Shown: one piece after another, positions 47,149-59,812 of the stretch | How positions within the stretch are numbered: the first letter of the stretch is position 1 | Layout: each line of letters begins with the position of its first letter | Assembly (NCBI RefSeq): GCF_003573695.1 | Contig: NC_039360.1 | Location: forward strand, 121,978,336 to 122,042,335 | Direction of reading: 5' to 3' | Length of the DNA stretch: 64,000 bases | Origin: Papaver somniferum | Taxonomy: Eukaryota > Streptophyta > Magnoliopsida > Ranunculales > Papaveraceae | The notes under the pieces: generated by a model | The model's database searches: none | What the model saw: the letters and a program-made list of their open reading frames with translations, nothing else | Told to the model about the DNA's origin: nothing | Program-made: the position numbers and the translations under genes

Positions 47149-47288
47149 CGAATTCATTCGTCGTTTTCTTTCAACATTGCCAGTTGAGGAAAGTAGTATC
47201 ATCACACTATTGTTCACTACTGAAAGTTTAAAACATAATTAGATTTCAAATCTAACACCTGATAACAAATCCATATATCGCTGGAAAT

Positions 47289-48911
47289 ATGGCTGCTTCA
47301 TCTTCCTCTACATTTTCCTCATCTTCCTTCGTAATCTCTTGTGTTTTATTACTCACTGCTTCTTCTTACTTGTCTTCGTCGGTAGTAGAAGCTCAAACCA
47401 CACCTCCATTAGTAAAGGGACTCTCATGGAGTTTCTACAAATCGAACTGTGCAAATCTTGAAAAAATTGTTAGAGACCAGCTCAAGATAGTTTTCAAGAA
47501 GGATATTATTCAAGCTGCTGGATTACTTCGTCTGCATTTCCATGACTGCTTTGTCCAGGTATATATATATATGTCATATAATATATTCTCCAAAAACTCA
47601 AACTTGTAGACAAAAAATGTCTATTTTGTTTTTACGTGTTCTTATAAATTAATGTGTGTGGTAGGGTTGTGATGGCTCAGTGTTGTTAGACGGGTCTGCT
47701 AGTGGTCCAGGCGAGAAATCGGCAGCACCAAATCTGTCGCTCCGAGCTGAAGCATTTAGAATCATCAACGACCTCCGTTCCCGTGTTCACAAAGCCTGTG
47801 GCCGTGTAGTCTCCTGCTCTGATATCACTGCTCTTGCTGCTCGTGACGCTGTCTACCTGGTAACTACATAATTTCTTTGCCTAAGAAGCTCGGCCTTAGA
47901 GCAAGTCTTATGGTGGAAGAGTTCCATCTTCCATCTTCCACGCCACCTCAACAATTGGAATCGTGGATGGAAGTGCAAGTGTAGTGGTGGAATAGTGAAA
48001 ACGCTATTCTTAATAGCGTTTTCTTAGCGCTATTCTTATTGGCGTTTCCATGAATTCCACGAACCCTTCCACGAAACGGTGGAACCTTGCTTGAATTTTT
48101 TGTGGAAGACCCCAACTTGGAAGCCATTAGATTTAACATTCCATGGTTTTTCCACACTTGGAATAGGTTGGATTCCAGCATAAGACTTGTTGTAAGAGGA
48201 TTAATTCAACGACAATTTCTTCATTCGGACTTTAATGTTCACTTTAATGCAATTATATTTCATTTTTAACTTTTCTTTTATTAATTCCAGTCTGGAGGTC
48301 CGGACTACAAAATCCCACTGGGTAGGAAAGATGGACTCAACTTTGCAACAACAGAAGCAACAGAGAATAACCTCCCTGCTTTCTTCTCAAATGCAAGTGT
48401 TCTCATCTCTGATCTAAAAGCCAAGAACCTCGACATCACAGATCTCGTCGCTCTATCCGGTGGTCACACCATTGGTAGAGCAGGTTGCACGTCCTTCACG
48501 GAACGTTTATACCCGAGCCAAGACAAAACCATGGACCCAAAATTCGCAGCAAATCTGAAAGTAACGTGCCCTAAGACTGACACTACCAACACCACTGTAC
48601 TCGACATTAGAACGCCAAATGTGTTCGACAACAAGTACTACACTGATCTGGTGAACAGACAAGGTTTATTCACTTCCGATCAAGATCTATTTGTAAATAC
48701 TAAGACCCGCCCGATTGTGAATAGCTTTGCTGCTAACCAGACTTTGTTTTTCGAGAAGTTTGTGTTTTCGGTGATTAAGATGGGCCAGTTAAGCGTGCTG
48801 ACTGGTGCTCAAGGAGAGATCAGGGCTAACTGCTCTGCCCGAAACCCGTCAAAACTCTCATCATTCTACTTGTCATCTGTGGTCGACGAAGGTGAAACTG
48901 AAGCTTTTTAG
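47289..48911 (+). CDS. Class III peroxidase PRX-A (3 exons)
   Basis: Exons are 47289-47558, 47665-47859 and 48291-48911, with GT-AG introns, all phase 0; the product has 361 residues. Secretory haem peroxidases use H2O2 to oxidise phenolics in the cell wall or vacuole. Residues 1 to about 35 form a signal peptide ending EAQT. The distal site is in [20 protein letters not shown] (Arg81, His85, Ca-ligand Asp86), and the proximal haem ligand His214 is in LVALSGGHTIG. The C-terminal extension YLSSVVDEGETEAF resembles vacuolar-sorting tails of Peroxidase-12-type enzymes. Family genes usually have three introns; the third is missing. Start is the first ATG after the TATA box. It is the first of three co-oriented copies. 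Intron 2 holds a MITE and a TRIM lies 102 bp after the stop. Confidence 0.93.
47899..48192. mobile_element. MITE in intron 2 of PRX-A
   Basis: Ends are GAGCAAGTCTTATGGTGGAA and, reverse-complemented, CAACAAGTCTTATGCTGGAA, flanked by TA. The 294-bp interior has repeated TTCCA(T/C) and a self-complementary TAGCGTTTTC...GAAAACGCTA. Family is uncertain (TA target suggests mariner/Stowaway; Harbinger is possible). Confidence 0.65.
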
Positions 48912-49013
48912 TGGGCAACGACTAATCAAGTTTGAATTGATGTATGCGAAATTTTACTTATGTAGTAAGCAGTTTGTTTCTATGTTCCATTTTGTTTTTA
49001 CGTTGTTGGCGAT

Positions 49014-49346
49014 AAATTAAAGTCTGCGGGCACCCAACTCAAAACCAATTAGCAATGAGTGGAGTGACCCTTTCATATTATATTTTAAGTTATTAAAGGG
49101 ATTTTAACAGTGTGGGACTATTATCCTTCACACGCCCCTTCACGTGTAGCCTCGTTGGTCTAACACGTGGACCTACGTTGTGTGGTGACCGTTGGACCTA
49201 CTTACACACGGGCCTAGCTCTGATACCAAATTAAAGTCTGCGGACATCCAACTCAAAACCAATTGGCAATGAGTGGAGTGGTCCTTCCATATTATATTTT
49301 AAGTTATTAAAGGGATATTAACAGTGTGGGACTATTATCCTTTACA
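49014..49346 (-). mobile_element. TRIM retrotransposon (333 bp)
   Basis: Two ~119-bp LTRs (49014-49132 and 49228-49346; plus-strand start AAATTAAAGTCTGCGG) flank a ~95-bp interior. On the minus strand the interior starts with TGGTATCAGAGC (49228-49217), the initiator-Met tRNA primer site, and ends with the purine tract GTGAAGGGGCGTG before the 3' LTR. The TSD GCGAT is exact (49009-49013, 49347-49351). LTR starts TGTAAAGGATAATAGTCCCA, typical of plant TRIMs. It lies just after PRX-A and may contribute to its 3' flank. Confidence 0.9.
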
Positions 49347-49351
49347 GCGAT

Positions 49352-50289
49352 CATAAAAATAGTTTGGTCGGACCTTAATATATAAGCTTATCGTGCTCTT
49401 TGATCTATTTGCACTAGAAATTCACCCGTGCCATAACGACACGACCTCCATAGTGAGTAAAAAAAAAATTATGTCTAATCTTTGTCATTTTTTTTGTGGG
49501 CTATATATAAACGACAATTATTCTCCTATGTTTTTCAATTGTTTTGTTTTTCTTCTGAGAATTTTTAGGTTGACCTAAATATTTGTCTAGAAAAGATTAT
49601 CGGGTGAAATATGTGGTGGGACCAATTAAAAACCTTTATTATCCCCATCATCGCTGGGTTTTTCTCGGATTTTTTTGGAAAAAAATTGTGGCTGCTTGTA
49701 CAATTTTTTCTTTTGTATTAATAACCATCTTATTTTCACGTTAAAAAATCAACCACAACTCCGATAATAATGTTATTTATGTCATAATTACATAGAATAA
49801 ACAAGGTGGTCTATACATTTTGTAGTTTGACGCTCACTCATGATCTTGGGATGTCGTGATCCATCAACCAGGCCAGTCTAGTAGTTAAATGTGCACTTCA
49901 TTTTCGATTATCAAGTACGTTTAACCAAAAAACTGTTTAACATAAGCGTAATTGTGCCAGCCACAGGTTGTTTTGTTCCAATCCTGGACAATGTAGTCTT
50001 GAGTCTTCCTTCGGACCTTGACTTGTTCACATGAATGCAAGTCTTGTGCTACTCAAAATTTAGCCACTCCTTCTGTATCGATAGTGATATACTTTTAGGA
50101 TTCTACACACAGATTAAAAAAATCTTGTGATCTTTCCTACCGTATATTGATTATCACCATAGTCCATATACATCAAAAAGATTGAGAGGTATTTCAAATT
50201 ACGACTGATCTGGAAGACTTCAACTGTATACAGAGTACCGAGATAAAAATGCATTCAAGGACCGCAGGAAAAGCCGAGTCATCGGCTTC
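49352..50289. other. Intergenic, nothing recognised
   Basis: No ORF or element ends found. Confidence 0.35.
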
Positions 50290-50368
50290 ATAGGTGTGTT
50301 TGGCACGGATATGGTCGAGGGTGGAGTTCAGTCAATGAGAGGAGTCAAGGGTGGAGTTGAATTCCAAG

Positions 50369-50920
50369 TAGAGGTGTAAAACGTATCGGTCCGGCACAGC
50401 CCGGCCCACGAAGTCACGTGCTTAGCGTGCTGCGTGCTGTGCTGGCTGTGCCAGAGATTAAGAGGTGATGTGTTGTGCTATGCTAAATGGCGTGTCGTGT
50501 TGTGTTGTGCCAAAAAAATAAACGTGTTTTGCCGTGCCGGGCTGTGCTATCACACTTATTTTATATTCTCCAAAATTAATATTTTTGAGATATTTTAGTT
50601 AGTACATGTATTACTATTAAAATAAATTAGCATAACGAAAATAATATGTCATAAATTGGCTAAAACAATGATTTCTTTTGTGAAATATGCATCAAATGTG
50701 ATGTATTTTGTAGTACTTTACGCATGACGTGACGTGCGTGCTAACACGTGCCGCGTGCTGTGCTGTGCCGGTGTGCCTATTTGTCTGGCACAACACAACA
50801 CATTAAACAAACGTGATGTGCCCGTGCTGGACCGGTCACGTGTTGTGCCGCGCTGTGCTCGAATTTTTACGTGTTGTGTTGTGTCTTAAACGTGCTGGCC
50901 CGTCCCAATTTACACCTCTA
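50369..50920. mobile_element. hAT-type MITE with exact 8-bp TSD
   Basis: Ends are TAGAGGTGTAAAACG and, reverse-complemented, TAGAGGTGTAAATTGGG. The TSD ATTCCAAG is exact (50361-50368, 50921-50928). The interior is dense in GTGCTGTGCTG/CGGCACAGC motifs on both strands and would form many hairpins. Non-coding. Confidence 0.9.
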
Positions 50921-51295
50921 ATTCCAAGGGTGTTTGGCATGGGTGGAATTGGAACTCCAGGGAGTTGAAACTACTTCATTCAGTGGAAAATCAAATGACA
51001 CCTCCCCCATGGAATTTGAAACTCCATCCTTCCAACTCTCCCATTGACCGTTTTGACATTTTATTTTCTTTTTTTCTTTAAGCAATAATTAATTTCCTAT
51101 ACTTATAAATTTACTATATAATTAAAATGTAATTATATTATATTTTATTTTAAAATTTATAATATTTTTTAATTAGTAATATTTAATACTTTAATAATAT
51201 TTTTTTTTCGCATATTAAAAAATGGAAAAAAAATCTTATTATTTAAATACATTACCAATGTTGATAAATTATTAAATTTAAAATTTAAAATAATA

Positions 51296-52430
51296 GTTTT
51301 ATTTAAATTTCCAAAACCGATTATTATTTATATATTTATTTGAATTAATAATTTAAATAAACTTTCAATTATATACAAAATTATTTACTAAAATTATATT
51401 TACATACATAATTGATAATTATTGTTGATAAATTACTTTTTCATTAAAAATAGTAGTTTTATTTAAATAATGTTAAGACTGACTATTATTAATATTATAT
51501 TTACTTATTATAGTAATTAAATATTTTATTTAATTCGTACAAAAAAAAATATTTACTTAAAATAATAATTTAAATAACTTTTTCACTTCAAAAATCACAT
51601 TTATATTATAATAAAATAAAATAATATTATTAATATATTGTTTTTACTTCAATTGTTGTTATAAAATTAAACAACCTTTTAGTCAGTTACCTAGCAACAA
51701 GCTGGGTTCCAACGCCTTTTTGGATGGCAACACCTAATCTATGAAAAATAAAACTACCACTACTAGCGTCATTACTAACTAAACAATTTTTCAGACGCTT
51801 GAAAAAACAGAAAGTATCCTCACCTAATTCTCCTAGAGTAGTGAAGGCTAGGACTCCCAAACCGTGGCCATGTGTAACACACTTGTCCAAGTACTTAGAG
51901 TGCTTGCGTGAGACCGCATTAGCTATGGCTTTTCCAGGGACGAAAGAGCGAATTCCATCACCTGTGAAGGGCGAGACACCTGTGACATCCATACAAACAT
52001 CCTTTGCATTTTCCCAGTTAAGCACAAGAATATCAGCAGGTTTCAACTCCAAAATAAATAGTATATTATATATTTAATTATACTAATATTATATTATATT
52101 AATATTATCATATATTAATATTTTTAATTAATTAATATATTAAAAAGCTGACTGTTATTTAATATTATATTTATTTGAATTAATAATTTAAATAAACTTT
52201 CAATTAATATAAAATTATTACTAAAATTATAATTACATAATTAATTAATTATTATTGTTGTTAAATTATTTTTGCATTAAAATATAATAGTTTTATTTAA
52301 ACAATGTCAAGACATGACTATTATTAATATTATATTTACTTAAAATAATAATTTAAATAAATTTTTCACTTCAAAAATCACATTTATATTATAATAAAAT
52401 AAAATAATATTATAATACTATTTGTAATAA
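51296..52430. repeat. AT-rich direct repeats flanking an ORF
   Basis: About 300 bp at 51296-51640 recurs, diverged, at 52130-52430; both contain AATAAACTTTCAATT, ACTATTATTAATATTATATT and TTTTTCACTTCAAAAATCAC. They bracket the ORF at 51687-52052. Confidence 0.7.
51687..52052 (-). pseudogene. ORF of a repeat-associated plant family of unknown role
   Basis: A 121-residue frame reads ELKPADILVLNWENAKDVCM, DVTGVSPFTGDGIRSFVPGK, KHSKYLDKCVTHGHGLGVLA, FTTLGELGEDTFCFFKRL and ends GVAIQKGVGTQLVARN. I recognise the pattern (KPADLL...W..G.D.C.D.TG.SP, SF.PG.A, GE...D....KR, GVG.QLV.RLP) from proteins annotated only as part of plant transposon or reverse-transcriptase-like ORFs; its function is not known to me. 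GC content is far above the AT-rich flanks. A second relic of the last codons (VGAQLVARLPTK) lies inverted at 52450-52485 on the plus strand. Confidence 0.5.
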
Positions 52431-53096
52431 AATAAAATAATTTATTTGTGTTGGAGCCCAGCTTGTTGCTAGGTTACCAACCAAAAAGCTTTGTATAATG
52501 ATTATAAAAAATAGTTTTATTTTGTCTACACATTGTAATACTAATATTATGTTTAAAATAACTAGTATATTGTATTTAATTAATTAATATTAATATTACA
52601 TTACATGAATATTATCATATATTAATATTTTAATATTATACTATATTATATTAATATGCTAATATATTTACTTAATATTATATTATATTTATGTCATATT
52701 TAATTAATATTATATTTAAAATTATTGAAATAATATTATGTTTATTTAATTCTAATATCACATTTATTAATTTACTAGTCTTTTATTAGTTATTTATTAT
52801 AAAATATACATTATTAATGATAATTAAATTAAAAATTATTTAAAAATAATTAAATATAATTTTTTGAAGAAAGTCAGTGGTTCAGGAATAAATTTACCAG
52901 CAAATAATATATTATAAATAAATATTTTGAAGAAATAAATATTTGAAAAAGGTGAATGACGTAATTTCCAATTTCATTAATAATCATGCCAAACACATAA
53001 ATTTAGAAGGATGGAATTTAATTTCTAGGTAGTTTGAATTCTAGGTAGTTGGAACTCCCTGGAATTCAAACTACTTCCACGCCAAACGCAGCCTTA

Positions 53097-54400
53097 GTTC
53101 ATTCATGCGGACCTCTGTTCTCAAACTTTTTCTTCCTTCTGCAAGAAAGTTTTGATGAGAGCGATTCCCTTTTATTTTGATATCGGCAGCAAAGGTAAGA
53201 AATATATTCATTAATAGGTTAAGGTAAGCAAGAAACAGCTCGAGGAGCTTACAATCCCGGCAGAGTGACTAAAGCAGCTAACAGAAGGATGGTCAATTAG
53301 TTACATAAGAATTGTCCATATGTATATATATATTTTTCGTTTTCGATTACAAAGTCCAAACTAGCACACCATATAACTCGACTGCGATCCTTCACGAAGA
53401 TGTTTAAACATTGTGAAACCTACATAAAAGTATCCATTTTCATAGTACAACTAGATATAACCTATATGCATGTGATATGAGTCCCCATATTGAATTGCCA
53501 ACCCCGTCGTTTCTTAGGTCGTATACAAGCAGACAAAAGGATTTAATTAGCACAGCGAATATAGTACCGCTGATTTTTGCTTTGAATTTGGTACCAGGGT
53601 AGGTGTATAGAATATAGGTACCATCTATATTCGCATAATTTATCAAAAGTAACTTTAGGGCCGGCGGTGCAACCACAGTCAATATGTTCGGTTGAATGAA
53701 TTAAGACAGGACCAGTACCAGATGGTATGAATCTTGCTAATTAGTACCAAGTAATTACCGCAAATGGTCACATTTCTCAACTGAGACACTGACAGACGTG
53801 ACGGTGTGCCTTAAATTTCCTGTCTTACTTCTCAACTCCAGAATAGTAAAATAGATACGCATAAATCATGTGGGGTTGATTTTTGCCTGCTAATTCAGGA
53901 TAAGAATTTAAGCTTTGAATGTCATACGCTGTCTACGCTCTTCTTCAGAGGTAACTAGTTCTAACTAATGTTCCCCTCCCCTGTTTTCCTCCTATAGTAG
54001 TTGATTTTAGTCATAGCGTGTGCGAAACTAATAAAATTAGTTGACAACATAATGAGATTTGGTTGGTATCCTAAACAGCAAGATGATTAGCGATAATGTG
54101 ACTATATTTTAGAGGGTCTTTTGGCCTGTTAATCTGTTTACTTCAAGTTATTAAGCTAATACGTTATTGGACTTTACATAAGCTGTAGGTAGAATTATCA
54201 TCGCCCGAGGCCGAGATGCTGCAGCTGTGTATTGTATATGAAACATGAACTAGTCGTTTTCAGATACACACGTTCCGTATGATCTACTTTTCGCTCTTGC
54301 ATATGTATCGTCGATCAATTGCGAATCATCTAGAGGTGATTTCATCATATGATGTCATATTTTATTGCCTCGTCTCTTCTAGACTTGCCTAAAAATAGAT
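53097..54400. other. PRX-B upstream spacer
   Basis: No ORF of note. The last ~100 bp (GATGTCATATTTTATT near 54351) is homologous to the PRX-C promoter. Confidence 0.4.
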
Positions 54401-55402
54401 ATGTTCAGAAGCATTTTGTTTTCAAGTAGAGAGAAACTAGCCACAAAAAGATCATTCAAAATGAATTCTTTTTCATTTCTCCAAATGATGATGCTGATTA
54501 TGTTTATTACTGCTTCTGGAACTACTAAATCAGGAGTAGTACGCACAAACTTCACCACCAATAGCACCGGGATTGTCATTGACTTTCTACGATTCAAACT
54601 GCCCAAACTTGGAAACTATAATAAGAAACAGGCTCAGGACTGTCTTCAACAATGATATCGCCCAAGCTGCTGGCTTGCTTCGTCTTCACTTCCATGACTG
54701 CTTTGTTCAGGTAACTAATACTACTTTCCCTCATTTACCTCATACTCGAGGTTGAAATTAAATAAATCCCCGTTTTGTGTTCGGTGGAGTTGACAGCATA
54801 ATTATGTTGATTTTCTGCACGCACTGCGTATATGCATGTAGGGTTGTGATGGATCAGTGTTGCTGGATGGATCTGCTAGCGGTCCAAGTGAGAAGGATGC
54901 TCCACCAAATCTATCACTCAAAGCTGAAGCATTTCGGATCATCAACGACCTTCGTGCCCGTGTCCAGAGAGCTTGTGGCCGTATTGTCTCTTGCTCAGAT
55001 ATTACTGCTCTTGCTGCCCGTGATGCCGTTTTCTTGGTATATATTATACACTCTCAATGATATTTGAACTTGTGTTAAGTAGATTACGAACGGGAGTGCG
55101 TGGTAATTAAATGAATTCAATAAATTTTGCAGTCTGGAGGTCCGGATTACAGAATCCCACTGGGTAGGCGAGATGGACTGACTTTTGCAACCAGAGAGGA
55201 AACACTTTGAAATCTCCCTCCTCCTTCATCAAACGCTAGTGTTCTCATCTCTACTCTTGCAAATAATCTGAATCTCACAGCCACCGATCTGGTTGCACTC
55301 TCTGGTGGTCACACCATAGGTATTAGTACTAGTTGCGGTAATTCTGGGGGGTCGGTTATACCCAACCCGAGATCCTAATATGGACCAAACCTTTTTCCGA
55401 AA

Positions 55403-58400
55403 GAGAACTTTGCTATTTCGTCCATAATACCCGACCCAGCTTAATCGCTAGTCCAGCGGGAAATAACATTTATCTGGAGGTCTAGAAAAAGGTTTGAGAA
55501 GCGAAAATTACTTCTTTACCCATGATATTTCACGTGCCAACACAGTCACATTTCTCCTAAATCAAGATTCAAAGCCAACATCGATATAAACTAGGACGCT
55601 CAATAAAGATCAAAATCAAAACGAACAATGATTTAACCCCTGAAATCGAAAACTCAGAAATCAAAAGTAACCCGAATCTGAAAGGAAATCATCAACAGGA
55701 TCATTACAATCTTCATCTAACCTAAATCATCAAAACCCGTAGATCTGAAAATTGATTTCTACTCAAATCGACAAAAATGGTTATAACAAGAACAAATGAA
55801 AGAAGAATAAATTAGTTTCGCTTCTCAACCTAAATCAAAGAAGAAGAAGAAATCAATTGAATCAGCATCAAATAAAAATAAGAAAATATATTGATACTCA
55901 ACCAAAATCAAAAAAATCTGGGTTTTCATCCAAAAACAAAAAAATGGTACTGATTCTAATTTGTTTCTATCTGTGAAATGTTTCTACTTCTACTTTTATT
56001 TATTTTTTATACCAATTTTCTTATATGATCCTACAGTACATACATATCAGTATGTACTGATAAAAACCCCTTGATATGTACTGCCCCTTTTGCTGCATCT
56101 GATCTTACAATACATATCAGTATGTACAAACCAAAATCCTTGATATGTATTGTAGGATATGAACCATCGGTACTTTATCTTACATAGATATAAGGTACAT
56201 ATTAACATGTACTGCTTAAACCTTTGTATGCTTGATATGTACCAGGTAAATCCTTGATATGTATTGTATATTTTGAAATTTCCTCATATGATCCTATAGT
56301 ACATACTGAAATGTACTGTTAAAAACCTTTGATATGTACTGATCAAATGTTGTGTATGATCATACTCATACAGTACACATCAATATGTAACGCATGTATC
56401 ATAGTCTTTAACTTTTGCAGTTCATATTATGTTCTGTATGATCCCACAGTACACATTAGTATGTACTGTTAGAAATCCTAGTTTATATTTTGATATGTGC
56501 TGTTGAAAGTACTTTGTTGTTGAATTAGTACATATCAACATGTAATGATGGATATATATGACCAGTTCATGTTATATCTAGTAGATACGGGTTAATCTTA
56601 TGTTATAATATGTACTAACATGCAAATTGGTATGTACTAATCGAAAAACTGACTTTTAACAATTCATATCCACCATTAAATATCAACATGTACAGTTGGA
56701 TAAGTTTGTAATTTAGATTTCTGATGCTTGTTGATTATACAGGTAAATGACTATGTGGGTTTGTGGTGCTTATGGTAGCTTTGTAATCAATGGTGCTGGT
56801 GGAGGTGTATACGCTAGGTGATAGTGTTGGAGCTGGTAATAGCTTTGCTGGTGAGCATTGATATAGTGCTGATAAGGGAGTTGTAGTTGGGTACGGATCG
56901 GTAATTGGTTACGGGAGCAGTGTGGCAATGGAAAACTAGTAGTTGTGGTGTTCGTTTAATCCTTTGTTTGCTTAGATGTTTTTCAATTGTAACTAGCTAA
57001 TGAAGAGTTATTTTACAATAAGTAATGTTTTCTCTTTTTTTGTGTTTTGTATGGTATGTCATGGTTTATGACCAATATTCTTCTCAATGCAAAATGTCAA
57101 AAAAAAAAAAAATTGATCTATAAAGTAGGTTATGTACGGATATTGATATATATACTGAATCATTTTGTTGTGTTGGAATTTTTTTTTGCAAGTAACACAT
57201 GGTTGAGTACGTTATCGTCTCTTATATTATTTTTCCCGTCATTATTTTGTAATATTTTGCAATATTGTACCGCTGTTCTAAATTCTTTGTTTGAATTTAT
57301 AGTTTTGCAACATACTAGTCAGCATGAAGACGATTGAAAAAGAGTATGAAGCCTCTTTAAGAAAACAACAGTACATATCTGCAAAAAAAAGAGTATGAAG
57401 CCTCAAATACAAGCAGTACATATCTGCATGTACTGTAAAACCTTGCGCGCAAATAAGAAAACTGAAATTTTAACTCAAGACTATTTTTAGTACAAAAAGG
57501 TCTACAATTTAGTACAACAGGGTCTATGGAAAAAAGAAAAAACAAACTTAGCTTCAATATTTCTTATGGTACTGCAACATACTAATCGTATGAACTTGAA
57601 ATAAAAGACTAAAAAGAGTATGAAGCCTTATCTAATAGCAGTACATATCTACCCGTACTACAAACATGGTACTTAAAAGAAAATTCTGCCATAAACATAA
57701 CTTATCCAACTTTAGTACATATTGTATCACCCGATACATATCAATATGTATACAGTGAAACTTTAGTACATATCTACTGAGCGAAAACTTAGTACATATT
57801 GATATGTACCAAGTGAAATTTAGTATCACACATTTGATATCGTCTCCTTGTTTGATGAGCACGCTGATGGTGCCAACTCCTGTAGACCCCATTATGCAAT
57901 ATTAGGTAAACATCACAGAGAACAAAATAATAATAGGACAAAAAAAAAAGTTCGAAAACAAAAATAAGCCCAACTGACAGTATGTATCAATATGAATCAC
58001 TACGTGTACAAGCATCTTAGTTAACTATCTTACCTAACCTAGTACATATCGATATGTACTGAGCGAAAAACTAGTAGATCTCGATATATACTAAGTGAAA
58101 TCCTAGTAGATTTTGAGTGATTTTGTCTAGAATTAAGTGCAGTTTCTGCAAAGACTGATAAGAATATCATTGCAGAATATGTACATGTCATTGCAGAAAA
58201 CTGTTTAAGCCGAGAAAGAACTGCTGGATCTAATGCACGATTACGAGCAATGCTATTTTCATAAAATCCAAGGATGATTTGACACAAGCAAGAGAGTAAA
58301 AGAAAGTGTATCAACAGAAGATAATAAAGAAATGCAATAAACTTATCTTACTTTCTTCATATGTATATTCAGAAAACCATTGAACTCTCATGCTTCTTAT

Positions 58401-59812
58401 AAAAGCAAACACATCATAACATGCGTAAATAAGTTGCTTATTAATTTAGCAAACAAACATCAAGATTTGAAGAAAAACACATTACAAATTCACGTAAACA
58501 GACATAAATGAATTTAGTACATTTTAATATGTACTGAGTAAAACCTAGTAAATATTAATATGTGTTGACCCCTAGAACGCATTAATCCAGTCAAAAATAT
58601 GTTTTGGCGAAGATCATCTGATCGTTACAAGAATCCCAAGAACAAGAAAATGATTATATTAAGAACACAAGCAGATATGCATATTTTGGAGATGTACCAA
58701 CAATAAATATATTGCAAAGTCTATTTGAATGGAAATATCAGATATGAATTCATTTTCTTCTCAGTACATCAAATTATGTACTCAATTGATAAAACAAAAA
58801 CAACATAGTAGATCCATAAACCTAAAGATCGTACACCAAAATCACTATAGAATCCAATCGTACACTCAAGTTCACTCTCGGTACATCAAATATACACAGT
58901 ATACTCAATTCATATGCTACAATACATATTTTCTAATACTCACTACATATCCTACATTACATATCCTATAGATGATGCGGCTTTACCGAAAAAAATCCAA
59001 AATTTCATTAATAGTCATACAAGTCCCAACTAGAGCTTAAAGAAGCAAAAATTTATGTAAAACTTATGTTTCTCTAGCACTAATTTCATTCTAAAAACCC
59101 AATATTTATCACCGGAGGACCAACCGTGTCTTTCTTTTAATAAGTTGATAATTCTTCATCACCTACTTGGCAATCAGGCAAGAAAGTCATTTTTGTATGT
59201 CATATCAATAAACACAAAGTAAATGTTCCTCCACCATTATCATCAATCCAATCATACATTTAATTTGCAGAATGAAAGTAAGAGTCTAATAAATTAGGTT
59301 AAAATTTCCTAAATATCTTCCATAAGAATGGAAGATCCATCGCTGTAAGTTCAAGATAAAATATGTACCATCAAACCAATTGAGATCCAAAATCAAACCA
59401 ATTGGAATAATTCAAAAATAAATCCCTAAAATACACGATTATGTAAAATCGATCAAAAAACAAATCTAAACTTAGATCAATGACAATGGAACCCACTTAC
59501 CAAAATATATTTGCTTGAAAACACGACTCCATCAGAGATCCTAACGAGTTCACAATCTTCATATCTAGATCAGAGCTCGAGCAGGGAAAGGAAAATGCAA
59601 ATGATGATGATAAGATTTAACTCTCCTTATTGTTTGATGTCAAGGGTATTATGGGCATCTGTGAAAGAACACATTACGTGTGGTGGACCAGCAGTAAAGA
59701 ATTTTGGTCCAAAAACATGTTTTTGGACTACCGATTAAATAATTTCTATGAATGGATTAGACAGTAACCGGGTTCTCTAAAATAGGATTAACTAGTAATT
59801 CCTAATTTCCCT
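55403..59812. mobile_element. 4.4-kb insertion in PRX-B exon 3 with palindrome array
   Basis: The left end (GAGAAC..., then TTAATCGCTAGTCCA about 38 bp in) and the right end, reverse-complemented from 59777 (GAGAAC..., then TTAATCGGTAGTCCA about 40 bp in), form diverged TIRs. TTTCCGAAA (55394-55402) and TTTCCCTAA (59806-59814) could be a decayed 9-bp TSD, but 28 bp separate the second from the TIR end. The interior lacks a transposase. It has a split array of palindromes (56030-56700, 57360-58570) around a G-rich segment (56740-57010) that looks like a captured exon and 3' UTR. A MULE-type origin is possible. Confidence 0.6.
56030..58570. repeat. Dispersed AGTACATATCAATATGTACT palindromes
   Basis: At least 25 full or half copies of the ~20-bp self-complementary motif are spaced roughly 30-80 bp. 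Examples start at 56042, 56110, 56299, 56454, 56526, 57787, 58040 and 58518. Left-half copies are followed by (T)AAAACC and right-half copies by GAG(C/T)(G/A)AAA. The block 56700-57360 lacks them. Confidence 0.8.

Larger units (their letters stand above)
50293..53093. mobile_element. Large AT-rich Tourist/Harbinger-like element
   Basis: The left end GGTGTGTTTGGCACGG and right end, reverse-complemented, GGCTGCGTTTGGCGTGG are flanked by ATA and TTA, a near-match for a TWA target. A second left-end-like copy, GGTGTTTGGCATGGGTGG, begins at 50929, followed by GGAACTCCAGGGAGTTG, which is mirrored near the right end (CTCCCTGGAATTC). The interior from 51080 is over 80% A+T. It holds an ORF (51687-52052) and a nested hAT MITE (50369-50920). 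Confidence 0.55.

Noticed and set aside
51080..52920. AT-rich tract considered as a replication origin or matrix-attachment site
   Set aside because: Element ends and direct repeats explain it; base composition alone is not evidence for an origin.
56740..57010. Glycine-rich coding exon inside the PRX-B insertion
   Set aside because: VVVGYGSVIGYGSSVAMEN-like frame with stops upstream; looks like a captured 3' exon but is too short and broken to annotate as a gene.
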